The position numbers were made by a program, and so were the translations under genes. 64,000 nucleotides of DNA from JACDAL01 sp963849115. Its GTDB lineage: Bacteria; Actinomycetota; CADDZG01; WHSQ01. The notes below the pieces were generated by a model. It did not search any database. It saw only the letters and a program-made list of their open reading frames with translations, and had not been told where the DNA came from. Of this stretch, positions 36,299 through 43,666 are shown one piece after another (the stretch's first letter is position 1; every line of letters starts with the position of its first letter). The stretch spans positions 1-64,000 of the forward strand of contig CAWKGK010000005.1 in NCBI GenBank assembly GCA_963849115.1. The letters are read 5' to 3'.

Positions 36299-36821
36299 TG
36301 ATGTCCTCCACGACGCCGGGGGCCCTTAGCGACACCATCGCTCGGGCGACGAGTGACTTGACCGCTCCTGCGGAGCATCCGAGCATCTCGGCCGTCTCAT
36401 ACTCGGACAGATCCTCGTAAAAGCGCAGCACGATGGCCGCGCGCTGTCTGGCCGGCAGCGCTCCCACCCTGCTCCACAGAACGTCGCTGGTTGCGACATC
36501 CGGGAACGGGACCTCCTCTTGCGCGCGAAACGCCTTCTGCTGCGCCTTGTAGCGCCTCTCCACTGCAAGCCTGCGCCAGTGCTTCCGGGAGAGATTGACT
36601 ACAGTGCGCTTCAGGTAGGCCTGGAACGATTGGGGACTGCGCAAATCCTCAAAGCGTCCCAGCATCTTCACGAACGCCTCCTGGACGAGGTCCTCAGCGA
36701 GCTCCCGATCTCCCGTCAGTAGATAGGCAAGCTGGCCGGCCGCGGGTGCGTGCTGGGCATAGAGCTCACCAACCTTCTGCCTGGTCCGAGTCAAAGCTCT
36801 CGCTTCGGAACTCACCTGCAA
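36288..36821 (-). CDS. ECF-type RNA polymerase sigma factor
   Basis: 177 residues: region 2 with LAYLLTGDRELAEDLVQEAFVKML and LKRTVVNLSRKHWRR, then region 4 LPARQRAAIVLRFYEDLSEYE and EMLGCSAGAVKSLVARAM (helix-turn-helix). It is of the SigE/SigM-like group-4 class. A weak GGAGG-like site precedes the start. It is co-transcribed with the membrane partner gene. The Calx-beta gene starts 240 bp away in the other direction and may be one of its targets; this is a guess from position only. Confidence 0.85.
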   Translation of the reverse strand: MQVSSEARALTRTRQKVGELYAQHAPAAGQLAYLLTGDRELAEDLVQEAFVKMLGRFEDLRSPQSFQAYLKRTVVNLSRKHWRRLAVERRYKAQQKAFRAQEEVPFPDVATSDVLWSRVGALPARQRAAIVLRFYEDLSEYETAEMLGCSAGAVKSLVARAMVSLRAPGVVEDINGI

Positions 36822-37063
36822 AATGCCTCCCTAGAAGACGTTCTACTATCAAGACCCCTGGGGGCGGGAGTTGGTGTCGGTCGGGAAAGGTCTGTGTCGC
36901 AGCGCCCGGCCCTCGTTCGCGCTCTGGCTTCGCTGGGAAAAAGGCTACAGCGGCCCGAAAATGAGCCGACTATTCCCTAGCGACAAACTCGTCGCCTGCT
37001 TGGGCGCGGCTGGACGGTCGCCTCGAGACTAGAAGACGGCCCTTCACGCAACCAGGAGAGACC

Positions 37064-38821
37064 ATGAGCCACCATCGACCGAACCGCCTCACCCTGTTCA
37101 TCGCTACGGCAGCCATTGTCGCTGCAACTTTTCACGCGCCGGCTGCGGCCGCGCCACCCCCCGCGTCCATAAAGATCAACGACGTCTCGGTTGACGAGGG
37201 GAACAGCGGAGTCACGATAGTCACCTTCACAGTGGTGGCCAAGGGAAAAGACGCTGCTGGGGCGAAGGTCGATTACGCCACCCAAGACAACACCGCAGAG
37301 GCTGGAAGCGACTACCAGAGTCGCTCGGGCACCCTGTCCTTCTCCGGTACTCGCCGTCAAGAAGTGTTCGTACCTATCAACGGTGACTTGGCAAACGAGC
37401 CCAATGAGCTCTTCTCTGTGAACCTTACCAACTCCACCGGAGCGGATATAAGGGACCCCCAGGGCCTCGGGACCATCACTGATGACGACGTGCCGGCCAC
37501 CCTGTCTGTGTCCGACCAGACGGTCGGCGAGGGCAACAACGGCACCCAGACCACGGCGGGCTTCCTGGTGACGCTGTCCCAGCCGTCGCCGACTACCGTC
37601 ACCGTCAACTACTCCACGGCAGACGGAACTGCCACCTCGGCTGGTTTCGACTATGTAGCGGCGAGCGGGACGGTTACCTTTGCCCCCGGCGAAACCTCTG
37701 CGACCATCGACGTCAGCGTCATAGGCGATAACGTGGCCGAAGGAGTCAGTGAGACCTTCACGGTCAGCCTCTCGAGCCCAACCGGAGCAGAGTTGGCAGA
37801 CGCCACCGCCACGGGCACGATCGTCGGCGACGAAAGTTCTCCCGTTGTATCGGCCAAAGACATCACCGTGGTCGAGGGTGACTCCGGCAACACTGCCGCC
37901 ACCTTCGAAGTGACCCTGTCACGCGCCGCTGGAAGCGCAGTGAGCGTCGACTACGCCACGGCAGAAGGGACGGCCACCCCAACCACTGATTACGAGGCGA
38001 TTCCAGATACCACCCTCGACTTTCCTGCAGGGACGACGACGAATTCCGTCACCGTCCAGGTGGTGGGTGACGTGACGGATGAAGCCGACGAGGTATTTAC
38101 GCTCGAGCTGAGCAATCCTCAGGGAGCCCTGGCCGGGGACATGCAGGGCAGAGGTTCCATTTCAGATGACGATACAACCCGAGTCTCCGTAAGCAACAAG
38201 ACCGTCACTGAGGGTAGGGAAACCTCCGCCGGTTTCGCGCTGTCGTTGACCAAGCCCAACAGCGATCAGGTGACGGTTGACTACGCAACGACAGATGGTT
38301 CCGCCAAGGCTTCCGGTGACTACCTCCCGAAAGAGGGCTCGGTGTCCTTTGCTCCAGGCCAGGTGACAAAGACCGTCGGCGTCACGATCGTGGATGATGA
38401 CGTACCTGAACGAAGGGAGCGCTACTCCTTCAGGGTCACCGCAACCTCGAACGCTGATCTCGCCGATGGCGCGGGGACCGGCACCATCCGGAACGATGAT
38501 CGCAATCAAAGCGTCACGAAGGTCAGCGCTGCCAAACGGCAAGGACGCATAAAGGTGCGGGGCAGGCTCACTCCGGCCCATTCGAACAAGAGGATGTACG
38601 TGACGCTAAGAAAGTACAAGAGCGGTCGCTGGGTCAAGGTGCGCACCAAGCGGCCCGGTTTGAGCGCTCCTGTAGACGTTAACAGCGATGGAGTTTTGGA
38701 CAGCAGATACGCAACTCGCTTCCTCAATCCCCCCAACACACGGCGCTGCCGGATCATCGCCCGCTTTGCAGGTGACTGGAATCACTATCCCAGCAAAGCG
38801 CGCAAGACCTTTCGCTGCTAA
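37064..38821 (+). CDS. Secreted Calx-beta repeat protein
   Basis: 585 residues. The Sec signal LTLFIATAAIVAATFHAPAA ends near AAAAPP. Four Calx-beta domains follow (about 35-145, 147-256, 258-368, 370-478), each with a VxEGxSG-type start, a VDYAT-x-DGTA strand, a DY...SGTVTF strand and closing D-x-E...F-x-V-x-L...GTI-x-D-D, including Ca-binding Asp clusters. The last 100 residues (RIKVRGRLTPAHSNKRMYVT and onward) are basic and resemble an Ig-like surface domain. AGGAGAG precedes the ATG. Likely a calcium-stabilised surface or matrix protein. Confidence 0.85.
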   Translation: MSHHRPNRLTLFIATAAIVAATFHAPAAAAPPPASIKINDVSVDEGNSGVTIVTFTVVAKGKDAAGAKVDYATQDNTAEAGSDYQSRSGTLSFSGTRRQEVFVPINGDLANEPNELFSVNLTNSTGADIRDPQGLGTITDDDVPATLSVSDQTVGEGNNGTQTTAGFLVTLSQPSPTTVTVNYSTADGTATSAGFDYVAASGTVTFAPGETSATIDVSVIGDNVAEGVSETFTVSLSSPTGAELADATATGTIVGDESSPVVSAKDITVVEGDSGNTAATFEVTLSRAAGSAVSVDYATAEGTATPTTDYEAIPDTTLDFPAGTTTNSVTVQVVGDVTDEADEVFTLELSNPQGALAGDMQGRGSISDDDTTRVSVSNKTVTEGRETSAGFALSLTKPNSDQVTVDYATTDGSAKASGDYLPKEGSVSFAPGQVTKTVGVTIVDDDVPERRERYSFRVTATSNADLADGAGTGTIRNDDRNQSVTKVSAAKRQGRIKVRGRLTPAHSNKRMYVTLRKYKSGRWVKVRTKRPGLSAPVDVNSDGVLDSRYATRFLNPPNTRRCRIIARFAGDWNHYPSKARKTFRC

Positions 38822-38888
38822 GCGGCTTGGCCGTAGTGTCGGTCTGCGGGCGTATAAGAACGCGCGTTGGCAACGATACGCTGATGCT

Positions 38889-39266
38889 GTGACTCGAGCC
38901 CCTCGGCTCTCGCTTGCAACGGTGGTCTTGGACTGCCCTGATGCGCAGGCCCTCTCGGGCTTCTATCGAAAGCTCCTGGGGTGGGAGGTGAAATGGAGCG
39001 AGCCAGACTGGGTTCTGCTCAGGTGCCCTGATGGCGGAACAGGCCTGTCGTTCCAGTCCGAGGTTGACTATCGGCCCCCGGTATGGCCGGAACGACCCGG
39101 GGAGCAACAGAAGATGCTGCACCTGGACATACTTGTTGACGACCTGGATGAGGCTGGGTCGCACGCGATCGCTATGGGAGCGACACTGGCCGACTTCCAG
39201 CCACAGGACGACGTTCGTGTCTTCCTCGATCCTGCTGGTCACCCCTTCTGCCTGTTCATCAAATAA
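38889..39266 (+). CDS. VOC (glyoxalase/bleomycin-resistance fold) protein
   Basis: 125 residues from a GTG at 38889; the longer open frame upstream overlaps the Calx-beta gene and is not needed. LSLATVVLDCPDAQALSGFY and LLGWEVKWSEPDWVLL form the first beta-alpha-beta-beta-beta unit. MLHLDILVDDLDEAGSHAIA, then VRVFLDPAGHPFCLFIK form the second. This matches the glyoxalase-like family common in actinobacteria. Substrate unknown. An intergenic repeat array follows. Confidence 0.75.
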   Translation: MTRAPRLSLATVVLDCPDAQALSGFYRKLLGWEVKWSEPDWVLLRCPDGGTGLSFQSEVDYRPPVWPERPGEQQKMLHLDILVDDLDEAGSHAIAMGATLADFQPQDDVRVFLDPAGHPFCLFIK

Positions 39267-39310
39267 CACCTCGTTGGGAACGGGACGAGGGCACAGTGGC
39301 AGTGGGCGGC

Positions 39311-39401
39311 GAACTGTGCACGGTGGCTGCAAGTAGACCGGCGCATGTCAGCCACCGAAATGGGTGGGTGGGGGTAGACCGTCGCACGTCAGCCCCGTCA
39401 G
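39311..39401. repeat. 91-bp direct repeat, unit 1 (GTAGACCGTCGCACGT family)
   Basis: Nearly identical to 39436-39527. Each unit is itself two related half-units of about 43 bp: one reads AGACCGGCGCATGTCAGCC and the other TAGACCGTCGCACGTCAGCC, each followed by a G/T-rich GGGTGGG stretch. The same core returns inverted at 62238-62301. It lies between the VOC and LuxR genes. Confidence 0.8.
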
Positions 39402-39435
39402 ATGGGGGGGTGGCGAGGTGGTCGGGGGGTGGCGA

Positions 39436-39527
39436 GAACCTGTGCACGGTGGCTGCAAGTACACCGGCGCATGTCAGCCACCGATTTGGGTGGGTAGGGG
39501 TAGACCGTCGCACGTCAGCCCCGTCAG
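39436..39527. repeat. 91-bp direct repeat, unit 2 (GTAGACCGTCGCACGT family)
   Basis: Second unit, 125 bp after the first and about 94% identical, with the differences mainly in the GAAAT/GATTT core and G-run lengths. It ends 2 bp before the stop of the LuxR-type gene on the other strand. Confidence 0.8.
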
Positions 39528-39528
39528 G

Positions 39529-40722
39529 TCAGCAGACTCGGTGGTCTCCTTTGTCAACTCCAGTTCCGGACCGGTCGGGAGACGACTGAGAAAACCACCC
39601 GGAGGCGCCGAGCGTCTCCCCCGACTGGGTGCGTGGCCGGTAATCCTCGAAGAACACCTTCGCCACAAGCTCACGACGGCTCCGAACGCCGGCTTTCTCG
39701 AAGATCGCTTTCAAGTGGTCCTGAACTGTATTCGCCGAGATGTTCAGCCTACGAGCAATCCCCTCGGTCGATGTCCCAGTAATTACCTGCTGAACCACGT
39801 GGCGTTCGCGCTCCGTCAGGCCGTTGGCGCTCAGAATGATGGGGGCAATCTCGTATGTCCTTGCCGGCTCGATGATCAACCCAATCCGTTCTTCGTCACC
39901 ACCCTGTAAGCGCATCCCATGGACGACGAGCCAGCGTCCCGACCGAGTGTATGTACGAGCCCGCGCCGACTGCTCCGGACGCCCTTCCATCTTCCCTGCG
40001 TGGCGCGCGCGGGCGGCCACCGCCTCGAGCACTGCCGGAACCATCCCTCGGTTGGGGCGGTCCTCGATCAGTTCCCCCATCCAGCGAAGCGCGCCCTCCG
40101 TCACCGACTCCAGGGCGCCGTTGCCGTCAATCACTACCATTCCGGGGCTTTCTGGAGCGACTTCGTGGAGGGGTGCTCTCACTAGCAGCGCGCGCCGGAA
40201 CCCGTCCGCGATCGAGGCTGAAAGGCTGGCAAGGAAGTTGGCCTCCTGAGCATCGAAGTCGGGCTTCGTCCGGTCCCGACAGAAGCTGGCGGCTCCCCAG
40301 CAGTTCCCGTCACTAACGAAGGAGGCACGCAGCTCCCCCTCGAACCCCAAGGGCTTCAACATCTGACGATAGCGGAGGCTAATTTCGGGGTTCCCGTGAG
40401 TGGCCTGGCTGAGAACACCAACGGGATATGAGCGCCTCGCTAGAAACGACCATTGGATCACGTCCCTGATGCCGTACTCGCAGTGAGCCAGCCACCTGCA
40501 GCTCTCAGGATCATTAAGCTGTGTGTCGGACGTGCCCTCCCGCGCGACCACTCCCGTAAAGATCAGAGTGGCCGGATCCATCGTGTGCCAAGCGTGAAAG
40601 TCGAAGGGAATCGCCTTGCGGATGGCGGCTCCCATCTCGTCCGTCATGGTTACCCAATCCGCTCCGCTGTGTGCGGCGTGGATGACGTCTCGGCGGGCAC
40701 GGCCTGCCAGATCCTCACGCAT
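39529..40722 (-). CDS. LuxR-family transcriptional regulator with GAF-like sensor domain
   Basis: 397 residues. The N-terminal 180 (FDFHAWHTMDPATLIFTGVV and LGFEGELRASFVSDGNCWGA) resemble a GAF or related ligand-sensing domain. A PAS-like middle (PGMVVIDGNGALESVTEGAL) follows. The C-terminus is a LuxR helix-turn-helix: LTERERHVVQQVITGTSTEG, then IARRLNISANTVQDHLKAIF. It binds DNA in response to an unknown signal. The gene is single, facing the repeat array and divergent from the DUF2269 gene across 200 bp, which it may regulate. Confidence 0.78.
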   Translation of the reverse strand: MREDLAGRARRDVIHAAHSGADWVTMTDEMGAAIRKAIPFDFHAWHTMDPATLIFTGVVAREGTSDTQLNDPESCRWLAHCEYGIRDVIQWSFLARRSYPVGVLSQATHGNPEISLRYRQMLKPLGFEGELRASFVSDGNCWGAASFCRDRTKPDFDAQEANFLASLSASIADGFRRALLVRAPLHEVAPESPGMVVIDGNGALESVTEGALRWMGELIEDRPNRGMVPAVLEAVAARARHAGKMEGRPEQSARARTYTRSGRWLVVHGMRLQGGDEERIGLIIEPARTYEIAPIILSANGLTERERHVVQQVITGTSTEGIARRLNISANTVQDHLKAIFEKAGVRSRRELVAKVFFEDYRPRTQSGETLGASGWFSQSSPDRSGTGVDKGDHRVC

Positions 40723-40921
40723 AGCAATTGCAATGCTACGCCTCTCGCTGACGATGTGGGATCCCAGATTTCTGGGAGGGCCTTCCTCTAACTACCCACG
40801 TTTCTGGGATTGAGGTCCGGCCCGACCCCCTTTACCGTCGTGAGGAGAAGTGATCACACGGCCAGAGCCGGTGGGATTGGCTGGCCCGGTTCTCAGTTCT
40901 TGGGCGGGAAGAGCGGAAGAC

Positions 40922-41383
40922 ATGAGGCTTCACGAGATCTTGTTGTTCCTGCACATCCTTTCTGCCGCGGTTTGGGTCGGCGGCGCCGTGATGTTCCACA
41001 TCATCGCGGAGCGCGTCACTGTGTCCAACGATCCCGGCCGCATCTCCTCTCTCCTGGGCGACGCGGACTTTCTCGGTAAGCGTTACTTCGGCCCCGCGTC
41101 GGGGGTCACCTTGATCGCCGGCTTGTGGCTTGTCTTGGAAGGTGGTTGGGGCTTTGACCACATCTTCGTGCTCGGCGGTCTTACGGGCGTAGTCTTTTCG
41201 ACGATATTGGGTTTCGGTTTCATCGAGCCGGTGGCGAAGCGCGTGACCGAGGCCCTCGGCGGGAACGCTACCGTCACGGAGGATGTCAGGAGCGGTCTAG
41301 ATCGGATCCGCAACGTGTCACGGATAGATCTCCTCATCCTCGTGACGGTGCTTTTCCTAATGACGGTGAAGCCCGGCTCCTAG
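40922..41383 (+). CDS. DUF2269-like integral membrane protein
   Basis: 153 residues from the ATG at 40922. Four helices: EILLFLHILSAAVWVGGAVM, GPASGVTLIAGLWLVLEG, IFVLGGLTGVVFSTILGF and LLILVTVLFLMTV. The N-terminal LH-x-LSAAVWVGG-x-VMFH motif is typical of this conserved family, which may bind heme; His residues at the first helix are kept. It is followed after 33 bp by another small membrane protein, so the two may form a complex. Confidence 0.68.
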   Translation: MRLHEILLFLHILSAAVWVGGAVMFHIIAERVTVSNDPGRISSLLGDADFLGKRYFGPASGVTLIAGLWLVLEGGWGFDHIFVLGGLTGVVFSTILGFGFIEPVAKRVTEALGGNATVTEDVRSGLDRIRNVSRIDLLILVTVLFLMTVKPGS

Positions 41384-41416
41384 GGCTACGGGTCTTACGG
41401 CTGAGGGAGGAATGAG

Positions 41417-41806
41417 ATGACTGATCTCGTGGACCAGGCAGCCTGGGTGCTCGTCGCCGCGTTCGTGCTCTCGTTGGTGTATGAGCTTTATCGAGCGATC
41501 GCAAAGACGGGCACGTCCCGCCACGACTCCATGGAGAGCTTCGCCAAGAACAATATCGCGTTCTACATCGTCGCCACGATCGTCATCGCGCTGTTGTTCG
41601 CAGGGTTCGAATGGGCCCCGTGGATCGGGCTCCTATTCTCGGGAGGAGCGATCATTGCCTCTATCCTGTACTACAACCCGAAGATCATGCTGGAACGCGC
41701 TCCGGGCATCATCGATTGGTTCGAGGACATCGTCTTCACCGGGTTCCTGTTCGTCGCAGAGGGGCTACTCCTCTACAAGGTCCTGGGGATCACCCTCCAG
41801 CCCTGA
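41417..41806 (+). CDS. Small integral membrane protein, partner of DUF2269-like protein
   Basis: 129 residues with four hydrophobic segments (AAWVLVAAFVLSLVYELYRA, NIAFYIVATIVIALLFAGF, IGLLFSGGAIIASILYY, FTGFLFVAEGLLLYKVLGI). GAGGGAGGAATG supplies a strong ribosome-binding site. I do not recognise a named family. Its position 33 bp after the DUF2269-like gene and similar size suggest joint function. Confidence 0.6.
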   Translation: MTDLVDQAAWVLVAAFVLSLVYELYRAIAKTGTSRHDSMESFAKNNIAFYIVATIVIALLFAGFEWAPWIGLLFSGGAIIASILYYNPKIMLERAPGIIDWFEDIVFTGFLFVAEGLLLYKVLGITLQP

Positions 41807-41898
41807 CGTCTCCGTGCCCGCGAATCACAGCACATGAGGCCGGGCCTCGGGGCCTCCGGGCTCGGCCAGAACGCGTACTCCCGGGAGTCAGTGCCCCC

Positions 41899-42330
41899 TT
41901 AGTCCTGGAGCACGGATTCGGCCGCTTGGCGCTCGACCCGCGGATCGGCGTGACGATGCACGAGCCTCCACCCGTCTTCCTCACGGCGATAGACACATGT
42001 CACCCGTAGAGCGAGGTCGCTCGTCTCGCGCTGGCCACCGACCTTCGCTTTGAAGCGCTCGATCTCCACCGTGTAAGCGACATCGGCACCGACGAACTGG
42101 CTCACCGTCTCAAAACTCGTGGTCTCACCGTCGCGATAGTGCGAAGCCGCCCGCTCCATCTGTTCGTACACCGCCGCGCTGCCCCGCCCGAAGCCGCCGA
42201 ATGGGTTCCCAAGGGTGATGTCGTCTGCAGCCGAGTACAGCGCCTTGAAACCGTCCGGGCTTCCCTTGGCGATCTGGTCGAGCGCAGCTCGCGACTGCGC
42301 CATCACCTCGTCGAAGTCAGAAGACGACAT
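41899..42330 (-). CDS. SnoaL/NTF2-like domain protein
   Basis: 143 residues from the ATG at 42330. FDEVMAQSRAALDQIAKGSP, YSAADDITLGNPFGGFGRG, then VAYTVEIERFKAKVGG and RVTCVYRREEDGWRLVHRHA give the cone-shaped alpha+beta fold of DUF4440/SnoaL_3 proteins, a polar cavity with no defined enzyme motif. It probably binds or converts a small molecule. It is convergent with the small membrane protein gene. The longer frame back to 42603 crosses the tRNA and is rejected. Confidence 0.72.
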   Translation of the reverse strand: MSSSDFDEVMAQSRAALDQIAKGSPDGFKALYSAADDITLGNPFGGFGRGSAAVYEQMERAASHYRDGETTSFETVSQFVGADVAYTVEIERFKAKVGGQRETSDLALRVTCVYRREEDGWRLVHRHADPRVERQAAESVLQD

Positions 42331-42518
42331 CGCTCCCCCTGTCCTCGTCCCGCGTGGCCCCATCCGCAGCACCAACCGCGGCGAGCCACCTTGATGCTCG
42401 CCGAGATGCCCGATCTGGAGCGTCCGTGCAGCCATCCTATGATGCCGGTTATCGCGGGCAGGGAGCGCAGAGAGGGCCTCGTCGGGCCACACAGGGGTGG
42501 CCCTGACCAGGGAAAACG

Positions 42519-42594
42519 TGGTGGACCCGATCGGGATCGAACCGACTGCCTCCGCCATGCCATGGCGGCGCTCTACCAAGTGAGCTACGGGCCC
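42519..42594 (-). tRNA. tRNA-Ala (GGC)
   Basis: Read on the minus strand from 42594, the acceptor GGGCCCG pairs with CGGGTCC (one G-T pair). A D arm GCTC...GAGC, an anticodon arm CCGCC-ATGGCAT-GGCGG with anticodon GGC, and a T arm with GGTTCGATCCC are all present. The encoded end is ACCA, so CCA is templated. 76 nt including CCA. It decodes GCC and GCU alanine codons. Confidence 0.95.
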
Positions 42595-42687
42595 TTCGGG
42601 CACCCCAGAGGCTAACAGCCGCTACCTCCGAGGCTGCCGCTCCAGTGGCCTCCTTCGCCTCAAAGCGAATGCCCCGGAAGGACGAAA

Positions 42688-43290
42688 TTAGTGGGCTTTG
42701 CCACCTCGCTTACGTCGACGAGAGCGGCGACGCTTTCTGCGCGTCTCTCCCCCCTCCTCGCCCGAGCCCTCCCCTGCCCCCATCCTGGGGGCCGCGGGGG
42801 CCTTCTCACGACGGACCCCGGCCCCCGGCTCGCCGGCGCCGTCGGCGGGAACGTCCTCGGCGTCGGGTAGCTCCTCGGGATCCTCGGGATCACTGCGCTC
42901 CGCTACCACGGCCGTCGGACCTCCGCCGCGCGACCTCTCCTCGGCCACTTTCAGCGTGATCCGGAACTCCTGAGGGCTCTGAGGCACGCCCCATTCGGAC
43001 TGCAGCTCCCCCACGATCTGCTCCAGCGTGAGTCCATCGGCCGGGCGGCTGAGGGTCGCCGGAGGTTTGCGAGCGGGCGCCCTGACGATGTCCTCGGAGG
43101 AGATTGCGGGTGCCGCCTCGGAGGACTGTTGAGGTCGTCCTCGACCACGCCTGCGACGTCGCGAGCGACGGGGGCCGGGCGGGGCTTCGGCGGAGGGGCC
43201 ACCGGTCTCGGCCGGAGCTGCCGAGGACGCCCTGTCGCCTTCGGCCCCCCTGGACCTACGCCTACGTCGCCTGCGCCGCGGCTGAGTCAT
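42688..43290 (-). CDS. Arg/Lys-rich disordered protein after rsfS
   Basis: 200 residues from the ATG at 43290, inside the 3' end of rsfS (29-bp overlap). The N-terminus is a run of Arg (MTQPRRRRRRRRSRG), followed by Pro/Ala-rich sequence and a second Arg block. The only ordered-looking part is LTLEQIVGELQSEWGVPQSP followed by FRITLKVAEERSRGG. An acidic segment EDPEELPDAEDVPADG and a basic tail RRKRRRSRRRKRGGKAH follow. Such composition suits RNA or ribosome binding. No family recognised. Overlap and operon position make expression likely. Confidence 0.6.
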   Translation of the reverse strand: MTQPRRRRRRRRSRGAEGDRASSAAPAETGGPSAEAPPGPRRSRRRRRGRGRPQQSSEAAPAISSEDIVRAPARKPPATLSRPADGLTLEQIVGELQSEWGVPQSPQEFRITLKVAEERSRGGGPTAVVAERSDPEDPEELPDAEDVPADGAGEPGAGVRREKAPAAPRMGAGEGSGEEGGETRRKRRRSRRRKRGGKAH

Positions 43291-43666
43291 CGTCGAAATA
43301 GTCGTCCTCGAAGGGGACCTCGGCGGCATCCGACCAGAGCCGCTCGAGCTCGTAGTAGTCACGGGCCTCGTGGTGGAAGAGATGAACCACGAAGTCGATG
43401 TAATCGAGAACCACCCAGCGCGCCTCTCTCTCTCCCTCTCGCCGGGCGGGCTTGACGCCACTGGCGTGGAGCCGGCGTTCGACCTCAGACGTCAGAGCGC
43501 GCACCTGGCGCTCGGTGTTGCCGCTGGCGATCACGAAGTGGTCGGTGATCACGAGCTGGCGCGACACATCGAGGATCACGATTCTCCCGGCCTTCTTCGC
43601 CGCGAGAGCGCGGGCGGCCTCCAGGGCCAGAGTCGCGTCCGTGGTGGCAATTGTTCGTGCGGTCAG
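43262..43666 (-). CDS. rsfS: Ribosome silencing factor RsfS
   Basis: VILDVSRQLVITDHFVIASG, then NTERQVRALTSEVERRL, and RWVVLDYIDFVVHLFHHEARDYYELERLW form the complete Iojap/RsfS domain, which binds ribosomal protein L14 and blocks subunit joining. The family N-terminus (DATLALEAARALAAKKAGR) lies upstream of the first GTG at 43579, and no ATG/GTG/TTG is available for it. I place the start at the CTG at 43666, which overlaps the TGA of the LCP gene (CTGA); an ATT at 43651 is an alternative. 134 residues on that basis. The acidic tail EDDYFDDDSAAAQ is normal. Confidence 0.82.
   Translation of the reverse strand: MTARTIATTDATLALEAARALAAKKAGRIVILDVSRQLVITDHFVIASGNTERQVRALTSEVERRLHASGVKPARREGEREARWVVLDYIDFVVHLFHHEARDYYELERLWSDAAEVPFEDDYFDDDSAAAQAT

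Noticed and set aside
39311..39527. CRISPR array
   Set aside because: Only two 91-bp units with matching interiors, no unique spacers of regular size and no cas genes.
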